Positions 43,416 through 52,634 of a stretch of DNA of 64,000 nt are shown here, piece after piece. Position numbers and translations under genes: made by a program. Each line of letters starts with the position of its first letter. Positions within the stretch are counted from its first letter, which is position 1. The notes beneath the pieces are model-generated. The model was not told the origin of the DNA and did not search any database. It saw nothing but the letters and a program-made list of their open reading frames with translations. Source of the DNA: Agromyces subbeticus DSM 16689 (GTDB taxonomy: Bacteria; Actinomycetota; Actinomycetes; Actinomycetales; Microbacteriaceae); assembly GCF_000421565.1 (NCBI RefSeq), contig NZ_ATXG01000015.1, positions 1 to 64,000 of the forward strand, given 5' to 3'.

Positions 43416-44216
43416 TCAGCCGAGGTGGTAGGCCGGGGCGACGGCGATCAGCAGCGTGGCCGTCCAGTGGCACATGAACGCGAGCACGGTGCAGGCGTGG
43501 AAGATCTCGTGGAAGCCGAACACGCCCGGCCATGGGTTGGGCTTCTTGAGCGCGTAGGCGACGGCGCCGACGGTGTAGAGCAGGCCGCCGACGATCACGA
43601 GCACCATCATCGCCGCGTTCGCCTCGAGCAGGTCGCCGAGGTACATCACCGCAGCCCAGCCGAGAAGCAGGTAGAGCGGCACGTACAACCAGCGCGGAGC
43701 GCCGATCCAGAACACGCGGAAGCCGATGCCGAGGAGGGCTCCAGCCCAGACCACGCCGAGCAGCAGCCAGCCCTTGTCGGGCGGCAGCGCGAGGATCGCG
43801 AGCGGTGTGTACGTGCCGGCGATCAGGAGGAAGATGTTCGCGTGGTCGATGCGCTTGAGCACGAGCTTCGTCTTCGGCTTCCAGTCGAAGCGGTGATAGA
43901 GCGCCGAGTTGCCGAACAGCAGCATCGACGAGAGCACGAACACCGCCGACGCCCATTTCGCCGGGGCTCCCTGGGCGAGCATGATGAGCAGGACGCCCGC
44001 GACGATCGTCAGTGGGAAGGTGACCGCGTGGATCCAGCCGCGCCACGTCGGCTTGACGTCCGCCTGGGCGAGTGAGTCGTCGAGGAACGGGATGTTCGGC
44101 AGGTCGGAGCCGTGCTCCGCACGTGAGACCGCGGTGTCGCCCGGATCGTTCGCTGCGATCGGACGGGAGAGTTCTTCGGCGGCATCGCGCGAGTCGCGCC
44201 GGCGCTTCGAGGTCAT
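43416..44216 (-). CDS. Hemolysin III / PAQR family membrane protein
   Basis: 266 residues: about 70 cytoplasmic residues, then seven hydrophobic helices. PAQR-type blocks: NSALYHRFDWKPKTKLVLKR, IDHANIFLLIAGTYTPLAI near residue 125, and the late FGFHEIFHACTVLAFMCHW with the metal-site His residues. Bacterial members are membrane-homeostasis proteins; the hemolysin name is historical. The ATG at 44216 has TACGCT six bases upstream as well as GGAGG within that spacer. Confidence 0.88.
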   Translation of the reverse strand: MTSKRRRDSRDAAEELSRPIAANDPGDTAVSRAEHGSDLPNIPFLDDSLAQADVKPTWRGWIHAVTFPLTIVAGVLLIMLAQGAPAKWASAVFVLSSMLLFGNSALYHRFDWKPKTKLVLKRIDHANIFLLIAGTYTPLAILALPPDKGWLLLGVVWAGALLGIGFRVFWIGAPRWLYVPLYLLLGWAAVMYLGDLLEANAAMMVLVIVGGLLYTVGAVAYALKKPNPWPGVFGFHEIFHACTVLAFMCHWTATLLIAVAPAYHLG

Positions 44217-44289
44217 GCCTCCAGCGTATCCGCGCCGCCGGCCGGGCCGGCGGTGAGTGGCGGATGCCGCGGAGGGGTAGCGTAGTGCC

Positions 44290-45075
44290 GTGCAGACGAG
44301 CGACGAGCCCCTCGGTCGCGGCATCCTCTACCGCCTCTACCAGAACCGGCTCAGACGAAGCCTCGACCCGGCGGCCCTGCCGCGCCATGTCGCGATGATC
44401 ATCGACGGCAACCGGCGCTGGGCGAAGCAGCTCGGCTACGACACGGCGGCGCACGGCCACCGCGCCGGTGCCGCGAAGATGCGCGAGTTCCTCGAGTGGT
44501 GCGACGATGCCGGCATCTCGACGGTCACGCTCTACCTGCTCTCGAGCGACAACCTCGGCAATCGCCCGAGCGCCGAGCTCGCCGACCTCATCGAGATCAT
44601 CGCCGAGCTCGCCGAAGAGCTCTCGCACTACCGCAACTGGCGGGTGCAGCACGTCGGGTCGGATGCCGGTCTGCCCGAGCCGCTCGTCGCCGCCCTCGAC
44701 GCCGCAGAGCATCGAACCGCCGACAAGCACGGGCTGCACGTGAACCTGGCCGTCGGCTACGGCGGGCGCAAGGAGATCACCGACGCGATGCGCTCGATCG
44801 TGGCCGCGCATCACGCCGAGGGCCGCAGCCTCGAAGACCTCGCCGAACGGCTGACCCCCGACCTCATCGGGCAGCACCTCTACACGGGCGGGCAGCCCGA
44901 CCCCGACCTCGTGATCCGCACCTCTGGCGAGCAACGGCTCAGCGACTTCATGCTCTGGCAGGCCGCGCACAGCGAGTTCTACTTCGTCGAGGCGCTCGGC
45001 CCCGATCTGCGCAAGGTCGACTTCCTGCGGGCTCTGCGCGACTATGCGAAGCGTCACCGGCGCTTCGGCGGGTGA
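44290..45075 (+). CDS. uppS: Isoprenyl transferase (cis-prenyl diphosphate synthase)
   Basis: Extends farnesyl or geranyl diphosphate with isopentenyl diphosphate to make the polyprenyl carrier for cell-wall synthesis. 261 residues with the catalytic D39 in RHVAMIIDGNRRWAKQLGY, AGAAKMREFLEWCDDAGI, and the C-terminal signature LVIRTSGEQRLSDFMLWQ. Actinobacteria often have two such enzymes (long and short chain); which one this is cannot be decided. GTG start with TAGCGT six bases upstream. Confidence 0.93.
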   Translation: MQTSDEPLGRGILYRLYQNRLRRSLDPAALPRHVAMIIDGNRRWAKQLGYDTAAHGHRAGAAKMREFLEWCDDAGISTVTLYLLSSDNLGNRPSAELADLIEIIAELAEELSHYRNWRVQHVGSDAGLPEPLVAALDAAEHRTADKHGLHVNLAVGYGGRKEITDAMRSIVAAHHAEGRSLEDLAERLTPDLIGQHLYTGGQPDPDLVIRTSGEQRLSDFMLWQAAHSEFYFVEALGPDLRKVDFLRALRDYAKRHRRFGG

Positions 45076-45120
45076 CCCGCGGTCTGACAGACTATGCCTC
45101 GGAGAAGGGGGCACGAACAC

Positions 45121-46239
45121 GTGACCATCGACGATTTCACCGCCGGGTTCACCGAAGAGCCCGGCTACCTCGACTACGGCCGGGTGGGCCCACTGTCGAC
45201 CGCGGCGGCCGAAGAGGCGCTGGTGTTCACGCAAGTGCTGCAGCGCGCCCGGCACGGCAGCCTCGACGAGTTCGGTGCGCAAGACGGGCGCCTGCGTGCC
45301 GCGGCCTCGGCGGTCACCGGCTTCGCCGCCGATCAGATCGTCTTCCAGCCGAACACGACCACGGGCATCATGCACGCCATGTTCGGCCTCACGGGCGGCG
45401 TGCTGCTCGCGGCCGAAGAGTTCCCGAGCCTGCCGATCGCAGCGGTGCGCGCTCAAGAGGCGCTGCACACCGTGCAGCCGGTCTGGCTCGAGACCGACCA
45501 CGGCAAGGTGACCCCGGGGCAGATTCGCGACCAGCTCGAATCCAACGTCGCCGCAGTGGCGGTGAGCCTCGTCGACTCCCGAACGGGCTACCTGTGCGAC
45601 ATCGAGGGCATCAGACAGGTCATCGGAGATCGGTTGCTCATCGTCGACGCGATTCAGGGCTTCGGAGTGGTCGATGCGCCATGGGAGGCCGCCGATGTCG
45701 TGCTGACGGGCGGGCAGAAGTGGTGCCGGGCGGGCTGGGGCACCGGGTTCATGGCCCTGTCGGCGCGCGCGCTCGAGCAACTGACCCCGGTGTTCTCGGG
45801 CTTCAGCGGCACCGAAGAGGCAGAGCCCTGGGGCGAAGTGCCGCCGCCCGCACCCGACGCCCGTGCGTTCCGGGTGTCGAACCCCGACCCGATCGCCGAG
45901 GCCCGGTTCGCCGCGAGCCTCGAAGAGATCGCGCAGACGGGTGTCGCCGCGATCAACGCAGCAATCGCCGAACGGGTCAGTCGGGCCATCGAGCTCGCCG
46001 ACGAGTTCGCGATCGCCGTCGTCTCCTCGCGAGACGAGCGCGAGCGCGCCGGCATCGCCGTGCTCGAGCCGCCCGCCGAGCAGGTGACCCTGCTGACCGC
46101 TTCGCTGCACAACCACGGCGTCACGGCGACGACCAGGCAGGGCCGCATTCGGCTCTCGGTGCATGCGGCGACCTCCGACGAGACGCTCGACATGCTGCGG
46201 GCCGCGTTCGTGTCGTACGGCACCGCGGCGTCGTACTGA
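45121..46239 (+). CDS. Class V aminotransferase-fold PLP protein
   Basis: 372 residues. Fold type I aminotransferase class V: IVFQPNTTTGIMHAMFGLTG near residue 77, VSLVDSRTGYLCDIEGI near 152, LLIVDAIQGFGVVDAPWE near 173 (cofactor Asp) and the PLP lysine K200 in LTGGQKWCRAGWGTGFM. It resembles kynureninase/cysteine desulfurase-like proteins; substrate unknown. GTG start with GGAGAAGGGGG upstream. 45 bp after uppS. Confidence 0.85.
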   Translation: MTIDDFTAGFTEEPGYLDYGRVGPLSTAAAEEALVFTQVLQRARHGSLDEFGAQDGRLRAAASAVTGFAADQIVFQPNTTTGIMHAMFGLTGGVLLAAEEFPSLPIAAVRAQEALHTVQPVWLETDHGKVTPGQIRDQLESNVAAVAVSLVDSRTGYLCDIEGIRQVIGDRLLIVDAIQGFGVVDAPWEAADVVLTGGQKWCRAGWGTGFMALSARALEQLTPVFSGFSGTEEAEPWGEVPPPAPDARAFRVSNPDPIAEARFAASLEEIAQTGVAAINAAIAERVSRAIELADEFAIAVVSSRDERERAGIAVLEPPAEQVTLLTASLHNHGVTATTRQGRIRLSVHAATSDETLDMLRAAFVSYGTAASY

Positions 46240-46439
46240 CGCGTTCGGTGGGGCGACGAGGAGCCCTCTCGGGTGAACGGCGCGTGTCGCATGGCGTGTC
46301 GCGCGAGCGGTTTGGTCGGCGGCGTCGTAGCGTCTGAGGCATCGGGCAAGGAGTCCGATCGAGTCGGCTCGTGAACCGCTCGTGGGAGGATCACCGCCGG
46401 CGCGGAACTACCGAGCTGAAGCTCGGGGCGGGAGCTGGC

Positions 46440-47786
46440 GTGTCACTCTCTACCTCCAAGTCGACCGATCTCGCGGCGAATGCCGCAACCGCACAGCAGG
46501 AGCGCACCTACGTGCTCGACACCTCGGTGCTGCTGTCGGATCCGAAGGCCCTGTTCCGGTTCGACGAGCATGCGGTCGTGCTGCCCGTCATCGTGATCAC
46601 GGAGCTCGAGGCCAAGCGGAATGATCCCGAGATCGGCTACTTCGCCCGTCAGGCGCTGCGCATCCTCGATGAGCTGCGCGTCGAGCATGAACGGCTCGAC
46701 TTTCCGATCACCGTCGGCGACGGCGGCTCGCTTCGCGTCGAACTGAACCACACCGACCAGAGCGTGCTGCCGTCGGGCCTGCGCCTGTCCGACAACGACT
46801 CCCGCATCCTCGCGTGCGCGTTGAACCTCTCGAACGACGGCCTCGCCGTGACGGTGGTCTCCAAAGACCTGCCGCTGCGCGTGAAGGCCGCGTCGATCGG
46901 ACTCGACGCGCAGGAGTACCGGCACGAACTCGCGATCGACTCGGGCTGGACCGGCATGGACGAGCTCGACCTCGGCTCGAACGACATGGCGAAGCTCTAC
47001 GAGCACGAGCACCTCACGATGCCGAAGGATCTCGGACAGCCGATCAACACCGGGCTCGTCATCCACTCCGATCGCGGCTCGGCGCTCGGCCGGGTCGTGG
47101 GCGACCGCGACGTGCGGCTCGTGCGCGGCGACCGCGAGGTCTTCGGCCTGCACGGGCGGTCGGCCGAGCAGCGCCTCGCGATCGACCTGCTGCTCGACCC
47201 CGAGATCGGCATCCTCTCGCTCGGCGGCCGGGCTGGCACCGGTAAGTCCGCGCTCGCGCTGTGCGCCGGCCTCGAGGCGGTGCTCGAACGCCAGCAGCAC
47301 AAGAAGATCATGGTGTTCCGACCGCTCTATGCCGTCGGGGGACAGGAGCTCGGCTACCTGCCCGGCGACCAGGGCGAGAAGATGAACCCGTGGGGCCAGG
47401 CGGTGTTCGACACGCTCGGCTCGGTCGTCTCCGACAACGTGCTCGAAGAGGTCATCGATCGCGGCATCCTCGAGGTGCTGCCGCTCACCCACATCCGTGG
47501 CCGGTCGCTGCACGACGCTTTCGTGATCGTCGACGAGGCGCAGTCGCTCGAGCGCAACGTGCTGCTCACGGTGCTCTCGCGCATCGGCCAGAACTCGCGG
47601 GTCGTGCTCACTCACGACGTGGCGCAGCGCGACAACCTGCGGGTCGGTCGGCACGACGGCGTCGCGAGCGTGATCGAGACGCTGAAGGGGCATCCGCTCT
47701 TCGCCCACATCACGCTCACCCGCTCGGAGCGATCGGCGATCGCGGCTCTCGTCTCCGAGATGCTCGACGGGCATGAGCTGGCGTAG
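46440..47786 (+). CDS. PIN-PhoH fusion protein (PhoH2 family)
   Basis: 448 residues. N-terminal PIN ribonuclease domain (D27 in [20 protein letters not shown], then [13 protein letters not shown]), C-terminal PhoH ATPase with Walker [18 protein letters not shown] near residue 263, [18 protein letters not shown] and Walker [16 protein letters not shown] near 358. PhoH2 proteins unwind and cut RNA. Start chosen at GTG 46440 with GGGAGCT upstream; an in-frame GTG at 46371 would add 23 residues. In mycobacteria a small PhoAT reading frame precedes phoH2; none is clear here. Confidence 0.9.
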   Translation: MSLSTSKSTDLAANAATAQQERTYVLDTSVLLSDPKALFRFDEHAVVLPVIVITELEAKRNDPEIGYFARQALRILDELRVEHERLDFPITVGDGGSLRVELNHTDQSVLPSGLRLSDNDSRILACALNLSNDGLAVTVVSKDLPLRVKAASIGLDAQEYRHELAIDSGWTGMDELDLGSNDMAKLYEHEHLTMPKDLGQPINTGLVIHSDRGSALGRVVGDRDVRLVRGDREVFGLHGRSAEQRLAIDLLLDPEIGILSLGGRAGTGKSALALCAGLEAVLERQQHKKIMVFRPLYAVGGQELGYLPGDQGEKMNPWGQAVFDTLGSVVSDNVLEEVIDRGILEVLPLTHIRGRSLHDAFVIVDEAQSLERNVLLTVLSRIGQNSRVVLTHDVAQRDNLRVGRHDGVASVIETLKGHPLFAHITLTRSERSAIAALVSEMLDGHELA

Positions 47787-47815
47787 CTGAGCTGCCGCCG
47801 GCCAGCCGGTGGCGA

Positions 47816-47845
47816 ACGCGGGCCCTGGGCGACCGGGGCCCGCGT
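47816..47845. terminator. Hairpin terminator between phoH and the flavoprotein gene
   Basis: ACGCGGGCCC at 47816-47825 and GGGCCCGCGT at 47836-47845 give a perfect 10-bp stem with a 10-base loop between two convergent genes. Confidence 0.8.
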
Positions 47846-47868
47846 CGCGCCCCGTGGTCTGGCGCCGC

Positions 47869-48495
47869 TCAGCCGTAGATTCTGGCCGCGTAGGCGGGGC
47901 CGTAGTAGTCGTCGAGTTCCTCGAGCGCGTCGTTCGGTCGCTCGAGCGCCTTCGCGATGATGGCGCGCCGCGGTGCCGCGTCGGGGGCCCAGGTCTCGGG
48001 TTTCCACGTGTTCGAGCGCAGGAAGGCCTTGGCGCAGTGCGAGAAGATCTCGTCGATCGCGACCTCGAGCACGAGCGTCGGTCGGTGCCCGCGTACCGTC
48101 ATCTGCTCGGCGTAGGGCGCGTCGCGCAGCAGCCGGCCACGGCCGTTGATGCGCAGTGTGTCGCCGCGGCCCGGGATCACGAAGAGCAGCCCGACGTGAG
48201 GATTCACGAGCAGGTTGTGGAAGCCGTCGGCGCGGCGGTTGCCCGGGCGCTCGGGGATCGCGATCGTGGTGTCGTCGAGCACCATCGCGAAGCCCGCGGG
48301 GTCGCCCTTCGGGGAGACGTCGGCGTTGCCGGCGGCATCCGCCGTCGAGACGAAGCAGAGGGGGGATGCCGCGAGCCACTGCCGATCGAGGTCGTGCAGC
48401 CGGGTGCGGGACTTGTCGCGTACCGCTGGGAGCGGCGTGCCGACGAGTTGCTCGAGTTCGTCGGGCGTGGTGATCGGGGTGCCGCCGTGGTCCAT
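47869..48495 (-). CDS. FMN-dependent pyridoxamine 5'-phosphate oxidase-like flavoprotein
   Basis: 208 residues with a split-barrel flavin fold: PLCFVSTADAAGNADVSPKG near residue 45, DDTTIAIPERPGNRRADGFH, NLLVNPHVGLLFVIPGRGDT and LRINGRGRLLRDAP, and the C-terminal HCAKAFLRSNTWKPETW. This pattern is that of MSMEG_1061-like PPOx flavoproteins. Substrate unknown. ATG at 48495 has TAGCGT six bases upstream (leaderless). Confidence 0.86.
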   Translation of the reverse strand: MDHGGTPITTPDELEQLVGTPLPAVRDKSRTRLHDLDRQWLAASPLCFVSTADAAGNADVSPKGDPAGFAMVLDDTTIAIPERPGNRRADGFHNLLVNPHVGLLFVIPGRGDTLRINGRGRLLRDAPYAEQMTVRGHRPTLVLEVAIDEIFSHCAKAFLRSNTWKPETWAPDAAPRRAIIAKALERPNDALEELDDYYGPAYAARIYG

Positions 48496-48589
48496 GGGGC
48501 AACGCTACGCCCGAGGAGGGGTGCGCGGCGAACGGAGCGGCACTGCGTAAGGGGTTCCGCAGAGCTTCGCGGAGTGGTTTCGTGGGTGC

Positions 48590-48805
48590 ATGGGACGACT
48601 GCATCCGATCTCGTCGGAGGCGCTTCGTGCGGTGTCGTACGACCGGGAGCGCCGGGTGCTCACCGTGCAGTTCGAGTCCGGGTCGATCTACGAGTACTTC
48701 GACGTCGCTCCCGAACTCCACGCCGAACTGCTCGAGGCCCAGCCGCACCCGTGGCAGGTCGTCGGCGAGCGGGTGAAGGCGCACCGGTTCCGCCGCATCG
48801 CCTGA
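48590..48805 (+). CDS. KTSC domain protein
   Basis: 71 residues, essentially one KTSC domain: ISSEALRAVSYDRERRVLTV, QFESGSIYEYFDVAPELHAE. The domain is a small beta-alpha module named for a Lys-tRNA-synthetase-like C-terminal region; function unknown. ATG at 48590. It follows the divergent flavoprotein promoter and precedes the HAD gene. Confidence 0.8.
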   Translation: MGRLHPISSEALRAVSYDRERRVLTVQFESGSIYEYFDVAPELHAELLEAQPHPWQVVGERVKAHRFRRIA

Positions 48806-48853
48806 ACGGCGCTTCGATTCGCGGAGTGCCTCGAAGGCTGCGAGGCTGAACGC

Positions 48854-49516
48854 ATGGCGATCAGGCGTGCGGTGCTCTTCGACGTGGATGGCACCCTCAT
48901 CGATGCCCTGGCCGGGCAGCGGCGTATCTGGCACGACTGGGCCGTGCAGTTCGGTCTGGATCCGTCGGTCGTGTACGAGACGGCGCTGCGCACCCGACCG
49001 GTCGACACCGTCGTCGAACTGCTGCCGGGTCGCGCGCCTGGGCCCCTCGTCGCCGCCTTCGATCGGCTGGAGGACGTCGATTCCGTGCACGGCGACGTCG
49101 CGCGGATCGCCGGGGCAGCGACCCTGCTCGACGCGCTCGAGCCGGGAGCATGGGCGCTCGTCACCTCGAATGCCGAGCATCGCGTGGCCGCCAGATTCCG
49201 GAGGCTGGGGCTGCCGATGCCGGTCGTCGTCATCGACAATGCCGCAACGCGGTTGGGCAAGCCCGCACCCGATCCGTTCCTGCTCGCCGCCAGTCGCCTC
49301 GGGGTCGAGCCCCGTGACTGTCTCGTCGTGGAGGACTCGCCGTCTGGGGTTGCCGCCGGGATCGCGGCCGGCATGACGGTGTGGAGCGTCAACGGCGAGG
49401 ACGTGGTTCCCGGTGCGCACCGGCACTACTCCGCGCTCGTCGACGCGGTCGACGACATCTGCAACTTCGTCGCGACCGACGCGGTTCGAGCGCCGAGCGG
49501 GGCGCACGGGCGGTGA
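48854..49516 (+). CDS. HAD-superfamily hydrolase
   Basis: 220 residues with all HAD motifs: I VLFDVDGTLIDAL at residues ~7-18, II LVTSNAEHR near 103, III LGKPAPDPFLLAASRLGV near 135 and IV CLVVEDSPSGVAAGIAAGMT near 156. A beta-phosphoglucomutase/sugar-phosphatase-like subgroup is likely. GAGGCT lies six bases upstream of the ATG, a weak leaderless pattern. Confidence 0.87.
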   Translation: MAIRRAVLFDVDGTLIDALAGQRRIWHDWAVQFGLDPSVVYETALRTRPVDTVVELLPGRAPGPLVAAFDRLEDVDSVHGDVARIAGAATLLDALEPGAWALVTSNAEHRVAARFRRLGLPMPVVVIDNAATRLGKPAPDPFLLAASRLGVEPRDCLVVEDSPSGVAAGIAAGMTVWSVNGEDVVPGAHRHYSALVDAVDDICNFVATDAVRAPSGAHGR

Positions 49517-49537
49517 CGCATCGCGGCTCACTGCAGC

Positions 49538-49570
49538 GAAGCGCCCCTCCGCAACGCGAAGGGGCGCTTC
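49538..49570. terminator. Bidirectional hairpin terminator between the HAD gene and fumC
   Basis: GAAGCGCCCCT at 49538-49548 and AGGGGCGCTTC at 49560-49570: perfect 11-bp stem; the 11-base loop contains a further CGC/GCG pair. Lies between convergent genes. Confidence 0.87.
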
Positions 49571-49600
49571 AGGGCGGCTCGCCGACCGAGCGCCGGTGAC

Positions 49601-51016
49601 TTACTTCGCCTGCGGCGGTCGCGTCATCGAGAGCAGGTCGAGCGCGGTGTCGAGCTGCTCGAGCGTGAGGTCGCCGCGCTCGACGTAGCCGAGGTCGATG
49701 ACGGCTTCGCGCACGGTGATGCCCTCGGCCACCGAGTGCTTCGCGATCTTCGCTGCCGCCTCGTAGCCGATGAGCTTGTTGAGCGGGGTCACGATCGACG
49801 GCGACATACCGGCGAGGGCGGTCGCGCGTTCGACATCGGCCTCGAGGCCGTCGATCGTCTTGTCGGCGAGCACGCGCACCGAGTTGGAGAGCAGGCGAAT
49901 CGACTCGAGCAGCGCGGTGCCCATGACCGGGATCTGCACGTTGAGCTCGAAGGCACCGGATGCGCCGGCCCAGGCGATCGTCGCATCGTTGCCGATGACC
50001 CTGGCGCAGACCATGAGCACGGCCTCGGGCACGACCGGGTTGACCTTGCCCGGCATGATCGAGGAGCCCGGCTGCAGGTCGGGGATGCGCAGCTCGCCGA
50101 GGCCGGTGTTCGGGCCGGAGCCCATCCAGCGCAGGTCGTTCGAGATCTTCGTGAGGCTGACGGCGATGGTGCGCAGCGCGCCCGACGCGTCGACGAGCCC
50201 GTCGCGGTTGGCCTGCGCCTCGAAGTGGTCGGCCGCCTCGGTGATCGGCAGCTCGGTCTCGGCCTGCAGCAGCGAGATCACGAGCTGCGGGAACCCGGCG
50301 GGGGTGTTGATGCCCGTGCCCACGGCGGTGCCGCCGAGCGGCACCTCGGCGACGCGGGGGAGGGCGGTGCGCACGCGCTCGATGCCGAGACGGACCTGAC
50401 GGGCGTAGCCGCCGAACTCCTGGCCGAGGGTGACCGGCGTCGCGTCCATGAGGTGGGTGCGGCCGGCCTTGACGACCTCGGCCCACAGCTCGGCCTTCGC
50501 CTCGAGGGCGACGGCGAGGTGATCGAGCGAGGGGACGAGCTCGTCGATGAGCGCCGCCGTCACGGCGATGTGCACCGAGGTCGGGAAGACGTCGTTGGAG
50601 GACTGAGACGCGTTCACGTGGTCGTTGGGGTGCACCGGGCTGCCGAGCTTGCTCGTGGCGATGGTGGCGAGCACCTCGTTCATGTTCATGTTCGACGAGG
50701 TGCCGGAGCCGGTCTGGTACACGTCGACCGGGAAGTGCTCGGTGTAGCTGTGGACGCCCGCGATGACCTCGTCGGCGGCGTCTTCGATGGCCTTGGCGAT
50801 GGCGGGGTCGAGCACGCCGAGCTGGGCGTTGGCCTGCGCGGCGGCCTTCTTGATGCGCGCGAGTGCCTGGATCTGCTGCGGCTCGAGCCCGGCACCGGAG
50901 ATCGGGAAATTCTCGACGGCGCGCTGCGTCTGCGCACGGTAGAGGGCCGTCGCAGGCACCCGCACCTCGCCCATCGTGTCGTGCTCGATGCGATAGTCGG
51001 CGGCGTCGTTCACCAC
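49601..51016 (-). CDS. fumC: Fumarate hydratase class II
   Basis: Interconverts fumarate and malate in the TCA cycle. 471 residues. Signatures: [16 protein letters not shown] near residue 100, [18 protein letters not shown] near 130, [20 protein letters not shown] near 188 and the class signature [17 protein letters not shown] near 320. The first of two GTG codons at 51016 has AAGGAGAA 7-8 bases upstream. Last gene of the xseA-xseB-DUF4245-carbonic anhydrase-fumC run. Confidence 0.97.
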   Translation of the reverse strand: MVNDAADYRIEHDTMGEVRVPATALYRAQTQRAVENFPISGAGLEPQQIQALARIKKAAAQANAQLGVLDPAIAKAIEDAADEVIAGVHSYTEHFPVDVYQTGSGTSSNMNMNEVLATIATSKLGSPVHPNDHVNASQSSNDVFPTSVHIAVTAALIDELVPSLDHLAVALEAKAELWAEVVKAGRTHLMDATPVTLGQEFGGYARQVRLGIERVRTALPRVAEVPLGGTAVGTGINTPAGFPQLVISLLQAETELPITEAADHFEAQANRDGLVDASGALRTIAVSLTKISNDLRWMGSGPNTGLGELRIPDLQPGSSIMPGKVNPVVPEAVLMVCARVIGNDATIAWAGASGAFELNVQIPVMGTALLESIRLLSNSVRVLADKTIDGLEADVERATALAGMSPSIVTPLNKLIGYEAAAKIAKHSVAEGITVREAVIDLGYVERGDLTLEQLDTALDLLSMTRPPQAK

Positions 51017-51075
51017 GGTGTGTTCTCCTTCGGTTGTCGCCGGGTCGCGCCCGGCAGATGCCGCCAGCGCGGCGG

Positions 51076-51732
51076 TCAGATGCGACCGACGACGATGTCG
51101 GTCTCGGCACGACCTTCGAACAGCCGGTAGTTCGCGCCGACGATAGCCAGCGTACCCGCTGCGATCGCGTCGCTGATCATCTCGGAACTCTCGAGGAGCT
51201 CGGCCACGGTGTCTCGCAGATGCTCGCGACCGACGAAGCTCGCGTCGACGTCGCCCGACTCGATTGCGGCTTCTGGGTCGCCGCCCGCGACTCGGCGCAC
51301 GGCCGGCACGATGCGCTCGACGAGCGAGGCGATGTGCGCGGGCAGTTGCGGCGCATCGGATGCCTGCGAGTCGATCGCGGCCCGCACCGCGCCGCACTCG
51401 TCGTGCCCGAGCACGAGGATGAGCGGCACGCCGAGCACGCCGACCGCGTACTCGAGGGAGCCGAGCACCGAACCCGAGATGACCTGCCCGGCGTTGCGCA
51501 CCACGAAGGCGTCGCCGAGGCCGACGTCGAAGATGATCTCGGCCGACAGGCGCGAGTCGCTGCAGCCGAAGATCGCGACGAGCGGCCGTTGCGAGTGGGC
51601 GAGCGAGGTACGGCGGTCGACGTCTTGCCGCGGGTGCTGCGGCTTGCCCGCGATGAAGCGCTCATTGCCGCGCCGCAGCTCGCGCCACGTCTCGGCCGGA
51701 GTCTGCGGACGTTCGATCGGCTGCGTGGTCAC
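51076..51732 (-). CDS. Beta-class carbonic anhydrase
   Basis: Hydrates CO2 to bicarbonate. 218 residues with the zinc ligands C57 ([14 protein letters not shown], with D59-R61 dyad), H110 and C113 ([15 protein letters not shown]). GTG start at 51732 with GAGAGG upstream, 11 bp after the DUF4245 gene. Next to fumC, where bicarbonate supply and the TCA cycle meet, a common actinobacterial arrangement. Confidence 0.95.
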   Translation of the reverse strand: MTTQPIERPQTPAETWRELRRGNERFIAGKPQHPRQDVDRRTSLAHSQRPLVAIFGCSDSRLSAEIIFDVGLGDAFVVRNAGQVISGSVLGSLEYAVGVLGVPLILVLGHDECGAVRAAIDSQASDAPQLPAHIASLVERIVPAVRRVAGGDPEAAIESGDVDASFVGREHLRDTVAELLESSEMISDAIAAGTLAIVGANYRLFEGRAETDIVVGRI

Positions 51733-51743
51733 GGTCGTACCTC

Positions 51744-52385
51744 TCAGTTCTGCGCCTCGATCGTCGGCGTGAGCGCCGACGCGAGCGTCGCGAATTCTTC
51801 GGGAGTCGCGGTGCCGAGCAGCACGAAGGTGCTGCCGCCCGCCTCGGTGGTGAGTCCGTATCTGGCGTTGCCGACGTCGTCGGTCGAATCGCGATTGTCG
51901 AAGACGGTCCACTCGACGCCGTCGATCGTGACCGTGCCGACCGGGAGCGTGCGGGCGAGCAGGCCGGCCGCCCAGGTCGGGTTCGCGTCGAGCCCCTGGT
52001 ACATGCCGATGAACTCGTCGCCAGGGGTCAGGTAGCCGACGTACCAGGCGGTGATGTCGTCGGCCTTGCTCGTGCGCAACTCTGCGGCGTTGGGGCGCCA
52101 GCCCTCTGGCAGCTCGGGCACCGCGAGCGGGTCGTCGCTCGCGACCTGCGCCTGCTGGGCGACGGATGCCACGTCGACGTCGGGCTCGATGGGCGTATTG
52201 CTGCGCGGCACGAGCAGCACGATGACGAGCACCAGCACGAGGCTCGTGCCGAGGGCGAGCAGCAGGTTCTTGAGGGTCTGCCGCTGCCGGTGCTTCAGCG
52301 AGTTCTCGGCCTTGCGGGCTGCGGTCTCTTCGGGCGTCTCCGGCCGCCCGAGCTCGGCCACCACGCGCGGCGACTTGCTCGCCAT
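51744..52385 (-). CDS. DUF4245 family membrane protein
   Basis: 213 residues: a basic cytoplasmic head with RPETPEETAARKAENSLKHR, one membrane helix at about 42-60 (LLLALGTSLVLVLVIVLLVP) and an extracytoplasmic domain with NAAELRTSKADDITAWYVGY and GGSTFVLLGTATPEEFATLA. Function unknown; typical neighbours in actinobacteria are xseAB and fumC, as here. The ATG overlaps the xseB stop by one base (TGATG). Confidence 0.88.
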   Translation of the reverse strand: MASKSPRVVAELGRPETPEETAARKAENSLKHRQRQTLKNLLLALGTSLVLVLVIVLLVPRSNTPIEPDVDVASVAQQAQVASDDPLAVPELPEGWRPNAAELRTSKADDITAWYVGYLTPGDEFIGMYQGLDANPTWAAGLLARTLPVGTVTIDGVEWTVFDNRDSTDDVGNARYGLTTEAGGSTFVLLGTATPEEFATLASALTPTIEAQN

Positions 52386-52624
52386 CAGCGGGCGGCGTCG
52401 TCGTCGGACGCCGAGCGTGCGGAGCCGGCGCGGGCGGCGTCGAGGCGCGCCTTCGCACCGATCAGCCACTCTTCGCAGCGCGCGGCGAGTGCCTCGCCGC
52501 GTTCCCACAGCGCGAGCGACTGTTCGAGTGTCGCCGACCCCTGCTCGAGTTCGCCGACGACCTGCACGAGCTCGTCGCGCGCCTGCTCATAGCTCAGCTC
52601 GGTGATGTCGGTGGGGGTGGGCAT
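52385..52624 (-). CDS. xseB: Exodeoxyribonuclease VII small subunit
   Basis: 79 residues of the XseB helical hairpin: [40 protein letters not shown]. Partner of XseA in the exonuclease that trims single-stranded DNA. ATG at 52624, 10 bp after xseA. TAGAAT ends seven bases upstream of the ATG and overlaps the xseA stop, so a second leaderless promoter is possible; an alternative ATG lies at 52633. Confidence 0.92.
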   Translation of the reverse strand: MPTPTDITELSYEQARDELVQVVGELEQGSATLEQSLALWERGEALAARCEEWLIGAKARLDAARAGSARSASDDDAAR

Positions 52625-52634
52625 GGCACCCATT

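Noticed and set aside
43192-46164. A 990-codon reverse-strand frame
   Set aside because: Runs through hemolysin III, uppS and the aminotransferase in wrong frames; its only meaningful parts belong to the genes already called.
46291-46374. 27-codon frame upstream of phoH as a separate gene
   Set aside because: No ribosome site or -10 at the right spacing and composition like non-coding flanks; kept only as a remark.
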